DNA of 64,000 nucleotides from Amphiplicatus sp046296195. Its GTDB lineage: Bacteria > Pseudomonadota > Alphaproteobacteria > Caulobacterales > Parvularculaceae. Of this stretch, positions 25,202 through 36,924 are shown in pieces. The translations under genes were made by a program, and so were the position numbers. Positions within the stretch are counted from its first letter, which is position 1. Each line of letters begins with the position of its first letter. Below the pieces are notes generated by a model. That model did not search any database. It worked only from the letters and a program-made list of their open reading frames with translations, and was not told the origin of the DNA. Location: the NCBI GenBank assembly GCA_046296195.1, contig JBKBLR010000009.1, positions 1 through 64,000 on the forward strand, written 5' to 3'.

Positions 25202-25963
25202 TCAGTTCGTCAGCCGGCCGGCGCAATAGCGCGCGGCGACGATGCGGCCGAGCCCGCGCTCCTGCACGATGACGGCGCAATCCTCGCCGTCGTCCGGCGC
25301 TTGGAAGGAGAGCGTCCGAGGGCCTTCCGCCGCCGTCGCAAGCGTCTTCACGCCGGTCACGACATTCGTCTCATCGAAGGTCGACCCGGCGTTATCGCCG
25401 CCGCTGACCTCCGTCACCGCCTTTGGCCTGAAGGTCACCGCATAAGCATCGTATGGCGCGCCAATGCGGTCGATGCGGACGCGTATCGTGTCTTCCTTGC
25501 CGATTAAAAGCTCGAGCCGCGGCGTCGATCCGCGCGCATGCTCATCGATAAAACGGGCTTCGGTGATGCGCGCCTCAACCGCCTCTCGTTTCGATCCCGC
25601 CGCGACGAAGACGCCGTCGATGACGGCTTGCGGGGTCTTGACCATGGAGCTGCGGCGCAACCGCAGATTATAGGCTTTGTGACGCGCGCTGAATTCGCTC
25701 CGGGCGAAAGGATCAGCCCATGCCGCGGTTTCATAGCCGGGCGCTTCATTCCAGTAATCAACATGCCAGGCGAGCGCGACGATATCCTCGCGGCGGGCGA
25801 TGTCGCTAAGATGCTTTGCGGCCGGCGGGCTCGATTTGCAGGATTGGGAAAGAAACATTTCGACCACGACGGGCTTTGCCGGATCGATCTCCGCCTGCGC
25901 CGCGCACGCCCCGGACATCAACACCATGCCGCCCACGGCGGCGCACGCCGACTTCCGAACCAT
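25202..25963 (-). CDS. Exported DUF1223 (thioredoxin-like) protein
   Basis: A protein of about 253 residues of the DUF1223 family. A signal sequence (AAVGGMVLMSGACAAQA) precedes VVVEMFLSQSCKSSPPAAKHL, which resembles a thioredoxin-fold first strand with one active-site Cys, and the family stretch ALAWHVDYWN. TPQAVIDG is the usual cis-proline loop. Function unknown. The ATG at 25963 is best for the signal peptide; a TTG-started frame to 26020 is unlikely. It converges on the ferritin-like gene with a four-base gap and is divergent from miaB. Confidence 0.82.
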   Translation of the reverse strand: MVRKSACAAVGGMVLMSGACAAQAEIDPAKPVVVEMFLSQSCKSSPPAAKHLSDIARREDIVALAWHVDYWNEAPGYETAAWADPFARSEFSARHKAYNLRLRRSSMVKTPQAVIDGVFVAAGSKREAVEARITEARFIDEHARGSTPRLELLIGKEDTIRVRIDRIGAPYDAYAVTFRPKAVTEVSGGDNAGSTFDETNVVTGVKTLATAAEGPRTLSFQAPDDGEDCAVIVQERGLGRIVAARYCAGRLTN

Positions 25964-26129
25964 CACCCGCTGTCGCACCTCGATCAGTTTCGAAAATAGG
26001 CCAAACCCGTTGGCGCGCAATGAAAATCGGCTTCACATCGCTGCGAGGCCTTTCGCCTTTCGCCGCCTTGCCTCGGGCCCCGCCGCGTCGCATAGAGGCG
26101 AACGATTTTGCAGGCGAAATCAAGGCGGC

Positions 26130-27534
26130 ATGAGCGCCAAGGATCCGATCACCACTGGGTTTGACGCCCGTCCGGCGACGATCGAGGCGACCAAACCGGC
26201 GCGCCCGAAGCGCGGCGTCTTCATCAAGGCCTATGGCTGCCAGATGAACGTCTATGACGGCGAGCGTATGGCGGGCCTGCTTGCGCCGCTCGGCTACCGC
26301 CTCGTCGACACGCCGGGCGAGGCCGATCTCGTCGTTCTCAACACCTGCCATATTCGCGAGAAGGCGGCGGAAAAGCTCTATTCCGATCTCGGGCGGTTGA
26401 AGGAGGCGAAAGTTGCGCGTGACGGCGCGATGTTGGTCGCGGTCGCCGGTTGCGTCGCGCAGGCCGAAGGGGCCGAGATCCCGAAGCGCGCGCCGATCGT
26501 CGACATCGTCGTCGGCCCGCAGGCCTATCATCGCCTGCCGGAGCTGATTGCGAAGGCCGCGCGCGGGAAGGGCGAGGCGCTCGATACGGAGTTCGCCGTC
26601 GAAGAGAAATTCGACCTGCTCGCCCGCGACCGGGAGGCGCCTGGAGTCTCGGCCTTCGTCACCGTGCAAGAAGGCTGTGACAAGTTCTGCACTTTCTGCG
26701 TCGTTCCCTACACACGCGGCGCCGAGATCTCGCGCAGCGGCGGCGCGATTATCGCCGAGACGCGCGCGCTGGTGTCGAAGGGCGTCGCGGAAGTGACGCT
26801 CCTTGGCCAGAACGTCAATGCCTGGCGCGACGGCGGCATGGGGCTCGGCGCGCTCTGCCGGGCGTTGGCGAGAATCGACGGCCTTGAGCGCATTCGCTTC
26901 ACGACCTCGCATCCGCGCGACATGGACGACGGGCTGATCGAGGCTTTCGGCGAGGAGCCGAAGCTGATGCCTTATCTTCACTTGCCAGCGCAGTCGGGCT
27001 CGGACCGGATCCTCGCCGCCATGAATCGCGGCCATACCGCGGCAGACTATTTAAAGATCATCGGGCGCGTCCGCGCCGTACGTCCCGATATCGCCCTGTC
27101 GGGGGATTTCATCGTTGGTTTTCCCGGCGAAACGGACGAGGATTTTGAAGCGACATTGGCCTTGGTAAAGGCCTCGGGATACGCCGCCGCCTTCTCGTTC
27201 AAATATTCCCGCCGGCCGGGAACGCCCGCCGCCTCGATGCCGAAACAGGTGGCGGAAGCGGTCAAGGACGAACGGCTCGCGCGCCTCCAGTCCCTCCTGA
27301 CGGCGCAACGCGACGCTTTCTGCGCGGCGCTCGTCGGCCGAACCCTGCCGGTGCTGTTTGAAAAACCGGGCCGCCGACCCGGCCAGCTCATCGGCCGGAC
27401 GCCCTATTTGCAAAGCCTTCATGCCTCGGCGCCAGCATCGCTCCTCGGCAAGGTCGCGCCCGTTCGCGTCTTGGCGGTGACGCCGAACGCGCTCGCGGGC
27501 GAACTGGCCGAAGCAGAGGGAACCGAACCTCAGG

Positions 27535-27557
<23 letters not shown>
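26130..27557 (+). CDS. miaB: tRNA-2-methylthio-N6-dimethylallyladenosine synthase MiaB
   Basis: A 475-residue radical-SAM methylthiotransferase. The N-terminal UPF0004 domain has its three cluster cysteines in AYGCQMN, LNTCHIRE and VAGCVAQ. The radical-SAM CxxxCxxC is in EGCDKFCTFCVVPYTRG, and a C-terminal TRAM domain follows (about 405-470). It adds the methylthio group to i6A37. ATG 26130 is chosen because longer frames read into unrelated upstream sequence. Its end overlaps the phoH start by 23 bases. Confidence 0.95.
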
Positions 27558-28530
<973 letters not shown>

Positions 28531-28541
28531 GGCGACGCAAG

Positions 28542-29030
28542 GTGACGCCTTTGGCATTCCCTGAGGACCATGCGGCGATCGAGGTCGTCGTTGATGACTT
28601 GCGTTGGCTGGATGCTCTCGGCGACGCCGACGCTTTCGCGGCGCGCTGCCATGCGGCGGCGCGCGCGGCGGAGGCGCGCGTGCGCCCGGGCGCCGCGCTG
28701 CTGCTCGCCGATGACGCGACCCTGCAGCGCCTCAACGCGCAATATCGCGGCAAAGACAAACCCACCAACGTGCTCGCCTTTCCGGGCGCAGCCTCGCCTG
28801 GCGACATCGCCATCGCCTATGAGACCTGCGCGGCGGAAGCGGGCGATGACGGCCCCCGCTTTCGCAATCACGCCGCGCATCTTATCATTCACGGCCTTTT
28901 GCACCTTGCCGGCCATGACCATGAAACTGACGACGACGCCGAACGCATGGAAGCCCTCGAAACGCGCATTCTGGCCGCGCTCGGGATCGCAGACCCCTAT
29001 GCGTCCGACGACGTCGCGGAGCGCGGCTGA
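28542..29030 (+). CDS. ybeY: Endoribonuclease YbeY (16S rRNA maturation)
   Basis: A 162-residue metal-dependent RNase. The catalytic metal site is HGLLHLAGHDH, and the PTNVLAFPG segment is typical. The first usable start is GTG at 28542, with GAGGC about eight bases upstream. It acts in 3' processing of 16S rRNA and ribosome quality control. The stop is followed at once by the corC ATG. Confidence 0.94.
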   Translation: MTPLAFPEDHAAIEVVVDDLRWLDALGDADAFAARCHAAARAAEARVRPGAALLLADDATLQRLNAQYRGKDKPTNVLAFPGAASPGDIAIAYETCAAEAGDDGPRFRNHAAHLIIHGLLHLAGHDHETDDDAERMEALETRILAALGIADPYASDDVAERG

Positions 29031-29978
29031 ATGAGCGGGGCTTCGCCGAAAGCCGACGCCGCCAAAGAAGACAGCGCATCGGGCGGCTTCTTTCAGCGCC
29101 TCAAGGGCCTCTTCACGCGTCCGGCGCCCGATGGCGAATTCGCCGACGCGCTCGATGACGGGCAGCGCGCCGCGGCGCTGCGCCTGCCGCGGGCGCGGCG
29201 CGACATGATCGAGCGGGTGATCGCCTTCGATGAAAAGCGCGTCGCCGACGTGATGGCGCCGCGCGCCGACATCGTCGCCGTCGAAGTCGATACGCCGCTG
29301 CCCGAGCTCATCAAGGCGTTCGCCGACGCCGGTCATTCGCGGCTTCCGGTCTATCGCGGCGATCTCGACGACCCGCTCGGCATGGTTCACATCAAGGACG
29401 TCGTCAGGCTGATCGCCGATCCCTCGCTTCATTCGCCCGCCGACGGGCCGGTGCTGAAGAAGATCCGGCGCGACATTCTCTATGCGCCTCCGTCGATGCG
29501 GATCACCGACCTGCTCCTCAAAATGCAGGCGAGCCGGGTTCACATGGCGCTCGTCATCGACGAGTTCGGCGGCACGGACGGCCTTCTGACCATTGAGGAC
29601 CTCGTCGAGGAGATCGTCGGCGACATCAATGACGAGCATGACGATGAAGCTGCGCCGACGATCGTCGCAAGGCCGGGCGGCGGCTTTGAGGCGGACGGGC
29701 GCGTCGAACTTGACGCGTTTGAGGCGCTTTCGGGCGTGTCGCTGGCGACCGAAGACGACGAGGTCGACACGATCGGCGGCGTCGCGGTGGCGCTCGCGGG
29801 GCGCGTGCCGCAGCGGGGCGAGGTGCTTTCCCATCCATCCGGATTCGATTTCGAGATCGTCGAGGCGGACGCCCGCAAGGTGCGAAAAATCCGCATACGG
29901 AAGACGCCGCCCGCCGCGGCGGCGCCCGCCTCGGCGCCGGACGCCGCAGGCGCTCAAAAGCCCGACGGCGCGAAATGA
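29031..29978 (+). CDS. corC: CorC/HlyC family CBS-domain transporter-associated protein
   Basis: A 315-residue cytosolic protein with a CBS pair (about 65-195: VMAPRADIVAVEVDTPLPEL ... VHMALVIDEFGGTDG) and a CorC_HlyC domain at the end (DTIGGVAVALAGRVP). CorC is linked to Mg/Co efflux. It has no membrane part. The alanine/proline-rich tail (ending DGAK) is low-complexity. The stop overlaps the lnt start (ATGA). Confidence 0.92.
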   Translation: MSGASPKADAAKEDSASGGFFQRLKGLFTRPAPDGEFADALDDGQRAAALRLPRARRDMIERVIAFDEKRVADVMAPRADIVAVEVDTPLPELIKAFADAGHSRLPVYRGDLDDPLGMVHIKDVVRLIADPSLHSPADGPVLKKIRRDILYAPPSMRITDLLLKMQASRVHMALVIDEFGGTDGLLTIEDLVEEIVGDINDEHDDEAAPTIVARPGGGFEADGRVELDAFEALSGVSLATEDDEVDTIGGVAVALAGRVPQRGEVLSHPSGFDFEIVEADARKVRKIRIRKTPPAAAAPASAPDAAGAQKPDGAK

Positions 29979-31555
29979 ATCTTCGTCGTCTTGAGGAAAG
30001 GCTCGCCGCGGGCGCTGCGGCGCTCGCGGGCGCGGCCGGTTGGCGCCGGCGTCTCGCCGCCTTCGCCGCCGGGCTCGGCGCGGCGCTCGCGCAGGCGCCG
30101 TTTTACGCGCTGCCATTGATGGCGGCGGGCTATTGCGCGTTCATCTTCCTGCTCGACGGCGCGCGGTCCTCGCCGCGACCGATGCGGTCGGGATTTCTGA
30201 TCGGCTGGTTCTTCGGCTTCGGCTATTTTCTCTTCGGTCTTTATTGGTTCGGCTACGCTTTCATGGTGCAGGCCGAGGAGTTCGCCTGGATGGCGCCGTT
30301 CGCCGTCCTCGGCATGCCGGCCTTCCTGGGGCTTTTCACCGGCGCGGCGGGCGCCGCCATCGCGGGCGCGCGGGTCAGGGGCGCGCGGCGCGTCTTCTTC
30401 GCCGCCGGCGTGCTCATGATCGCGGAATATCTGCGCGGCCATATCCTTACGGGTCTTCCCTGGAACCTGCCGGGCCAGGCGCTTGCAGGAACCGCGATGG
30501 GGGCGCAATCGGCCGCCTGGTGGGGCGTCTACGGGCTCAGCCTCGTCGCGCTCCTCATCGCCATGGCGCCCGCGGCCGGCCGCAGCATCCTTAAGGGCGC
30601 GGGCCTCATGCTGGCGGCGACGGCGACGCTTTACGGCGCCGGAGCGTTTCGCCTGAAAATCAATCCCTACAAAGAATATAATGACGCCGCCGTCCGCATC
30701 GTCCAGCCGAACATCCCCCAGCGCGAGAAGATCGACGGCGATCTCTGGAGCCGCAATTACGCGCGCCACATCGACCTGTCCTCGGCGCCGGGCCCGTCCT
30801 CCGGCGTCCTCTTCGTCCTGTGGCCGGAAAACGCCGTGCCAGTCATCGACGAGGTCCCGGAAGGGCTTGCGGAAATCTCCCGCCGCCTGCCGAAGAACGC
30901 CGTCCTGCTTTCGGGCGCGGTGCGCCGCGAAACCGGCGCCGACGGGCGGGAGAAGGTCTACAATTCGATCGCCGTCGTTGAGGAGACGCCGGCGGGCCGC
31001 AGGGTGGTCGCCAATTACGACAAGCACCATCTGGTGCCCTTCGGGGAATATCTGCCGATGAGCGGGCCCCTCCGCGCCGTCGGCCTCGCCCAGCTTGCGC
31101 CCTATGACGAGGGCTTTGCGTTTGGCGAGGGTCCGAAGACGCTCTCGGCGGGCGGGCCGCCCTTCGCCGCGCTCATCTGTTACGAAGCCATCTTCCCGGG
31201 CCGCGTCTATCCGAAGGGCGAGCGGCCGGCCTGGATCGCCACGGTCACCAATGACGGCTGGTTCGGGGATTCCTCCGGGCCCCGCCAGCATCTCGATCAG
31301 GCGCGCCTGCGGACAATCGAGACCGGCCTGCCGATGGCGCGGTCGGCCAACACCGGGGTCTCGGCCCTCTTCGACGGGGCCGGCCGGCTGATCGCGCGCG
31401 TGCCGCTCTACCGGACGGGGGTGATCGACCGGCCGCTGCCGAGACCGCTTTCGGCGCCCCTTTATCAGCGGGTCGGCGATTCGCTTTTCTGGTTCATGAT
31501 GGCCGCGGTTTTCGCTTTTTCCGTGCGCCCGCCGAAACGCCTGCAAAAAATGTAA
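29975..31555 (+). CDS. lnt: Apolipoprotein N-acyltransferase
   Basis: A 526-residue inner-membrane enzyme that adds the third acyl chain to lipoproteins. The N-terminal half holds six or more membrane helices, and the nitrilase-like periplasmic domain carries the triad: E285 (LWPENAVPV), K350 (YDKHHLVPFGEY) and C402 (ICYEAIFPG). E. coli Lnt uses E267, K335 and C387. A last helix near residue 508 closes the protein. Several lipoproteins in this window (13103, 57524, 58467) are candidate substrates. Confidence 0.95.
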   Translation: MNLRRLEERLAAGAAALAGAAGWRRRLAAFAAGLGAALAQAPFYALPLMAAGYCAFIFLLDGARSSPRPMRSGFLIGWFFGFGYFLFGLYWFGYAFMVQAEEFAWMAPFAVLGMPAFLGLFTGAAGAAIAGARVRGARRVFFAAGVLMIAEYLRGHILTGLPWNLPGQALAGTAMGAQSAAWWGVYGLSLVALLIAMAPAAGRSILKGAGLMLAATATLYGAGAFRLKINPYKEYNDAAVRIVQPNIPQREKIDGDLWSRNYARHIDLSSAPGPSSGVLFVLWPENAVPVIDEVPEGLAEISRRLPKNAVLLSGAVRRETGADGREKVYNSIAVVEETPAGRRVVANYDKHHLVPFGEYLPMSGPLRAVGLAQLAPYDEGFAFGEGPKTLSAGGPPFAALICYEAIFPGRVYPKGERPAWIATVTNDGWFGDSSGPRQHLDQARLRTIETGLPMARSANTGVSALFDGAGRLIARVPLYRTGVIDRPLPRPLSAPLYQRVGDSLFWFMMAAVFAFSVRPPKRLQKM

Positions 31556-31661
31556 TGCAATCTATGCGCGTCCCGGAGGATCGCCTATAACCTTGCCTCC
31601 GGGGAGACCCCGGCGGTTCCAGCAGTCGGGCTGACAGGGAACCGGCGGGAGAAAGGGCGAC

Positions 31662-32081
31662 ATGGCTGACGACAAGCGGCCGCACCCGATCGACGTCCAT
31701 GTCGGCGGGCGGGTTCGGCTCAGAAGGACCATGCTGGGGATGAGCCAGGACAAGCTGGCGGATTCGCTCGGGCTCACGTTCCAGCAGATTCAGAAATATG
31801 AGAAAGGCGTCAACCGCATCGGCGCGAGCCGGGTGTTCGAGATGTCCCGAATCCTCGGCGTGCCGATCCAGTTCTTCTTCGACGATTATGACGCGGAGAC
31901 CGGGCGGTCCTACGGCTTCGCCGAATCGGGCCCCGATGACGGCGCGGCAATGATGGAGCTTCTGAACTCCCCGGAGGGCGTGCAGCTCTGCAAGCACTTC
32001 GCCTCGATCACCGATCCGAAGATCCGCAAGCGCGTGCTGGAGCTCGTCAAATCGCTCTCGGACGAAGGCGCTTCGGGCTGA
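31662..32081 (+). CDS. XRE-type helix-turn-helix regulator
   Basis: A 139-residue regulator with an N-terminal Cro/C1 helix-turn-helix (SQDKLADSLGLTFQQIQKYEKG, about residues 27-48) and a C-terminal acidic part. It belongs to the group often found before metK in Alphaproteobacteria (PraR-like). GGAGAAAGGG precedes the ATG. The 106-base leader can form a hairpin (GGTTCC 31615-31620 with GGAACC 31638-31643). Its targets are unknown; metK is an obvious candidate from position. Confidence 0.88.
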   Translation: MADDKRPHPIDVHVGGRVRLRRTMLGMSQDKLADSLGLTFQQIQKYEKGVNRIGASRVFEMSRILGVPIQFFFDDYDAETGRSYGFAESGPDDGAAMMELLNSPEGVQLCKHFASITDPKIRKRVLELVKSLSDEGASG

Positions 32082-32180
32082 CGCCGCCCCGCATTTCGGA
32101 ATAGACTTCACCGCGCCGCTTCGTTAGAAGCGCGCCCGCTGACGTATAAACTTTTCCTTATATAGGGGGATCGAACGCCG

Positions 32181-33407
32181 ATGGCGCGCCAGTCCTATCT
32201 TTTCACCAGCGAGAGCGTCGCCGAAGGCCACCCCGACAAGGTTTGCGACCGGATTTCGGACGAGATCGTCGACCTCGTCTACCGGGAGGCGGTCGCGACC
32301 GGCATGAACCCCTGGAACGTGCGGTGCGCCTGCGAAACGCTGGCGACGACCAACCGCGTCGTCATTGCGGGCGAAGTGCGCGTGCCAGAAACGCTGATGA
32401 AGGACGCGACCCATGTGAAGCCCGACCGCTTCATCGAGGCGGCGCGGGCGGCGATCCGCGCCATCGGCTATGAGCAGGACGGCTTCACCTGGCGCGAGGC
32501 GACGAAAATCGAAGTCCTGCTGCACGGCCAGTCCGCCGACATCGCGCAGGGCGTCGACAAGGCGGCTGACGCCAACGCCGAAGGCGCGGGCGACCAGGGC
32601 ATCATGTTCGGCTACGCCTGCCGCGAGACATCGGCGCTGATGCCGGCGCCCATCTATTACAGCCACAAGATTCTGGAATTGCTCGCGCGCGCGCGCCATC
32701 AAGGCGTCGGCGATGCGGCGCTGCTCGGTCCGGACGCCAAGAGCCAGGTGACCGTGCGCTATGAAAACGGCAGGCCCGCCGCCGTCACCTCGATCGTCCT
32801 GTCGACCCAGCATCTCGACCCGACCTGGAATTCGGCGAAGGTGCGGTCGGTGGTCGAGCCCACCATCCGCACCGCGCTCGCCGATCTTGACATCGCGCCC
32901 GACTGCAAATGGCACGTCAACCCGACCGGCAAGTTCGTCATCGGCGGACCGGACGGCGATGCGGGCCTGACGGGCCGCAAGATCATCGTCGACACTTATG
33001 GCGGCGCAGCCCCGCATGGCGGCGGCGCGTTCTCCGGCAAGGACACGACGAAAGTCGACCGCTCCGCCGCCTATGCCGCGCGCTATCTCGCCAAGAACGT
33101 CGTCGCGGCGGGCCTTGCCGACCGCTGCACCATCCAGCTTTCCTACGCCATCGGCGTCGCCGAGCCCCTGTCCGTCTATGTCGATCTGCATGGCACGGGG
33201 CAGGTCGATGAAGCCCGCCTTGAGCGCGCGCTTCGGGAAGCGATGGATCTTACGCCTTCGGGCATCCGCCGCCATCTCGACCTCAACAAGCCAATCTACG
33301 CCCGCACGGCGGCCTATGGCCATTTCGGCCGCCAGCCCGACGCCGAGGGCGGCTTCTCGTGGGAGAAAACCGATCTCGCCGCGGCGCTGAAGCGCGCCCT
33401 CGCCTGA
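32181..33407 (+). CDS. metK: S-adenosylmethionine synthetase
   Basis: A 408-residue enzyme that makes SAM from methionine and ATP. The N-terminus FTSESVAEGHPDKVCD, the GDQGIMFGYA motif and the P-loop-like GGGAFSGKDTTKVDRS are all present. The AT-rich stretch at 32145-32165 just upstream probably carries the promoter. I saw no SAM riboswitch here, unlike before metX. The product is the ligand of the metX riboswitch, so the two loci form a feedback pair. trmB, which usually follows metK in this group, is absent. Confidence 0.96.
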   Translation: MARQSYLFTSESVAEGHPDKVCDRISDEIVDLVYREAVATGMNPWNVRCACETLATTNRVVIAGEVRVPETLMKDATHVKPDRFIEAARAAIRAIGYEQDGFTWREATKIEVLLHGQSADIAQGVDKAADANAEGAGDQGIMFGYACRETSALMPAPIYYSHKILELLARARHQGVGDAALLGPDAKSQVTVRYENGRPAAVTSIVLSTQHLDPTWNSAKVRSVVEPTIRTALADLDIAPDCKWHVNPTGKFVIGGPDGDAGLTGRKIIVDTYGGAAPHGGGAFSGKDTTKVDRSAAYAARYLAKNVVAAGLADRCTIQLSYAIGVAEPLSVYVDLHGTGQVDEARLERALREAMDLTPSGIRRHLDLNKPIYARTAAYGHFGRQPDAEGGFSWEKTDLAAALKRALA

Positions 33408-33419
33408 CGGGCGCCAAGG

Positions 33420-33444
33420 CCCTTGCCGCCGCCGCCGGCAAGGG
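33420..33444 (+). terminator. Hairpin after metK
   Basis: CCCTTGCCG (33420-33428) and CGGCAAGGG (33436-33444) form a nine-base stem 13 bases after the metK stop. No U run follows, so it may assist Rho-dependent termination or protect the 3' end. Confidence 0.5.
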
Positions 33445-33810
33445 TTGAAGGCGGGCGCCGCGACTATCCGGAACATCCGGAAACTTCGGAAAGATCGGAG
33501 GGTCTTGCAGCGGTCGAACCCGCCTTTCCCGCGGGGTCGCGCGATATTTTCCGAATTGGCCGTTTGGGATGAAGGCGCGGCCCGCGCGCGGCGTCGGCGG
33601 ACTTTTCGGCGGGCCGCCGATTTGAAATTCGCCGCCCTTGTTCAAGCCGCCGCGCCAGACGAGGGCTGTCTTAACCGATGATCGCGCCGGCGGCGGGGCC
33701 GAGGGGCTATCTTGAGATCTTGGGCCAAGCGGCGCCGGAAGTCAAGCCCTCCATCAGGGGAATGCCTTATGGTTAATTTCACCCAAGGGTTGCAAAACGC
33801 GAGCGGGCGG
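33445..33810. other. Intergenic gap between convergent metK and leuB
   Basis: I see no convincing gene in these 366 bases. A 78-codon plus-strand frame at 33445-33681 has an Arg-rich, low-complexity product and no ribosome site. The gap may be the site of a past rearrangement, because metK here has lost its usual neighbours. Confidence 0.6.
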
Positions 33811-34856
<1,046 letters not shown>

Positions 34857-34860
<4 letters not shown>

Positions 34861-35438
34861 GATGCGCGCGCCTCATAGGCGTCGATCGCCGGGGCCTGCT
34901 TCAGGAGGTGGCCGAGCGGATCGACCCCGTCGAGGAGGCACCGGCGGGCGAAAGGCTCGATCAAGAACGCGGCAGCCGTCCCGTCGTCGAGCGTCACGGT
35001 CATCGTCTCGAGATCGATCGTCGCCATGCAGCCGGGATTTTCCAGCAGTTTCCGGTGCGTCGCGGCGTCGACCGTGACCGGAACAAGGCCGTTCTTCAGC
35101 GCATTGCTTTTGAAGATGTCGGCGATGTCGGAGGAGATGACGGCGCGAAAGCCGAAATCGTGAAGGGCCCAGGGGGCGTGCTCGCGGCTCGACCCGCAGC
35201 CGAAATTGGGGCCCGCAACGAGGATGCGGTGCGTTCCGGGGTCGATCCCGTTGAAGACGGAATCGTTCCTCAGCCGGCCGTTGTCGTCATAGCGCCAGTC
35301 GAAGAACAGCGCCTTGCCGAGCCCGGCGCGCGCGGTCGTCGTCAGGAAGCGCGCCGGCACGATCTGGTCGGTGTCGATATTGGCCTGCGGCAGGACGACC
35401 GTCCGTGAGCGGATGGTGCGGATGGGCTCGAACGTCAT
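34857..35438 (-). CDS. leuD: 3-isopropylmalate dehydratase small subunit
   Basis: A 193-residue swivel subunit. VLPQANIDTDQIVPARFL opens it and GPNFGCGSSREHAPWAL is the family signature. It forms the isomerase with LeuC. Four-base overlaps on both sides (leuC, leuB) point to tight coupling and equal synthesis. Confidence 0.96.
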
Positions 35439-36856
35439 GCGGCGTTCTCCGGAAGATATTTACGCGGATCGGCGATGCGGCCTTCGATCGCCGAGGCGGC
35501 GGCGGTCGCCGGGCTCGCGAGCACCGTCCTCACCCCTTTGCCCTGCCGTCCGATGAAATTGCGGTTTGAAGTCGAGACGACGAGCTCGCCGGGCTCGCCC
35601 TTGTCGCCGTTCATGGCGATGCACATCGAGCAGCCGGGCTCGCGCCATTCCGCGCCGGCGTCGAGAAAGACGCGGTGGAGATTTTCCGCTTCCGCCGCGC
35701 GCTTGACGGTCTCGGAGCCCGGAACGACGAGCGCGACGACGCCCGCCTTCACCTTGCGCCCGCGCATGACCTCTGCGGCTTCTCGCAAATCCGAAAGGCG
35801 CGAATTGGTGCAGCTGCCGATAAAGACGCGATTGACCGCGGCCTCGGCGAGGGGGCGGCCTTCCCTGAATTTCATGTAGTCGCTCGCATGGCGCTCGCTT
35901 CCGGTCCTCGGCGCCGGCGCTGATGCATCGACCGGCAAGGCGGCGTCGGGCGAGACCCCATAGGTGACCATCGGCTTCAGCGCCGAGGCGTCGATGACGA
36001 CTTCCCGGTCGAAGATCGCGCCCTCGTCCGATTTGAGCCTCCGCCAGTCCGCGACCGCGCGGTCCCAGTCGGCGCCCGACGGCGCGTATTCGCGGCCCTT
36101 GAGGTAGTCGAACGTCTTGTCGTCCGGCGCGATCATGCCGAAGCGCGCGCCGGCCTCGATCGACATGTTGCAGAGGGTCATGCGCCCCTCCATCGCCAAC
36201 GCCGCGACGGCGGCGCCGGCGAACTCGACCGCATGGCCCTGTCCGCCGTCGGCGCCGATCCTCGCGATCATCGCCAGCGCCATGTCCTTGGCGCCGACGC
36301 CCGGCGGGCAGGCGCCCTCGAACGTGACGCGCATCGATTTCGGCTTCCTTTGCAGGACGCATTGCGTCGCCAGCACGTGCCCGACCTCCGTCGTGCCGAT
36401 GCCGAAGGCGAGCGCGCCGAAGGCGCCATGCGTGGATGTGTGGCTATCGCCGCAGACGATCGTCTTGCCCGGCTGCGTTGCGCCGAGTTCGGGGCCGATC
36501 ACATGCACGATGCCGCGTTGGGGATGGTCCATGCCGAGAAGGCGAATGCCGTGCCGCGCGCAATTCTCAATGAGCTGCGCGACCTGCGCCTCCGCTGCGG
36601 CGTTCGCATAGGGAAGCCTGCCGTCAGGGCCCGCCGGCTTCGTCGGCGTCGAATGGTCGAGCGTCGCCAGCGTGCGGTCGGGCCGGCGCACCTTGAGGCC
36701 GCGTTCATCGAGCGCGGCGAAGGCCTGCGGCGAGGTCACTTCGTGAACGAGGTGGAGGTCGATATAGAGGACGGCCGGGGCGTCGACGGTTTCGTCGACG
36801 ACGACATGGCGCGCCCACAATTTGTCGAAAAGCGACGTCGGTTCAGGCGCGGGCAT
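35435..36856 (-). CDS. leuC: 3-isopropylmalate dehydratase large subunit
   Basis: A 473-residue aconitase-family subunit with a [4Fe-4S] cluster. GDSHTSTHGAFGALAFG, FIGSCTNSRLSDLREA and GCSMC supply the active site and cluster cysteines. An AAGGAG-like site lies about 13 bases before the ATG. It follows leuA by 68 bases and overlaps leuD. Confidence 0.96.
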   Translation of the reverse strand: MPAPEPTSLFDKLWARHVVVDETVDAPAVLYIDLHLVHEVTSPQAFAALDERGLKVRRPDRTLATLDHSTPTKPAGPDGRLPYANAAAEAQVAQLIENCARHGIRLLGMDHPQRGIVHVIGPELGATQPGKTIVCGDSHTSTHGAFGALAFGIGTTEVGHVLATQCVLQRKPKSMRVTFEGACPPGVGAKDMALAMIARIGADGGQGHAVEFAGAAVAALAMEGRMTLCNMSIEAGARFGMIAPDDKTFDYLKGREYAPSGADWDRAVADWRRLKSDEGAIFDREVVIDASALKPMVTYGVSPDAALPVDASAPAPRTGSERHASDYMKFREGRPLAEAAVNRVFIGSCTNSRLSDLREAAEVMRGRKVKAGVVALVVPGSETVKRAAEAENLHRVFLDAGAEWREPGCSMCIAMNGDKGEPGELVVSTSNRNFIGRQGKGVRTVLASPATAAASAIEGRIADPRKYLPENAA

Positions 36857-36924
36857 GGCGGATTGCGCTCTCCTTTTCGCGACCGGGATGCAGCCGGACG
36901 CCAGCGGCCGCGTCAGTCGGCATC

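Noticed and set aside
32082..32180. A SAM-II or SAM-SAH riboswitch before metK
   Set aside because: A small hairpin (CGCTTC-GTTA-GAAGCG, 32117-32132) exists, but I could not match the SAM-II or SAM/SAH consensus segments or a pseudoknot with the ribosome site.
33445..33681. A 78-codon plus-strand ORF between metK and leuB
   Set aside because: Arg-rich product without recognisable features, no ribosome site, and composition like non-coding GC-rich DNA.
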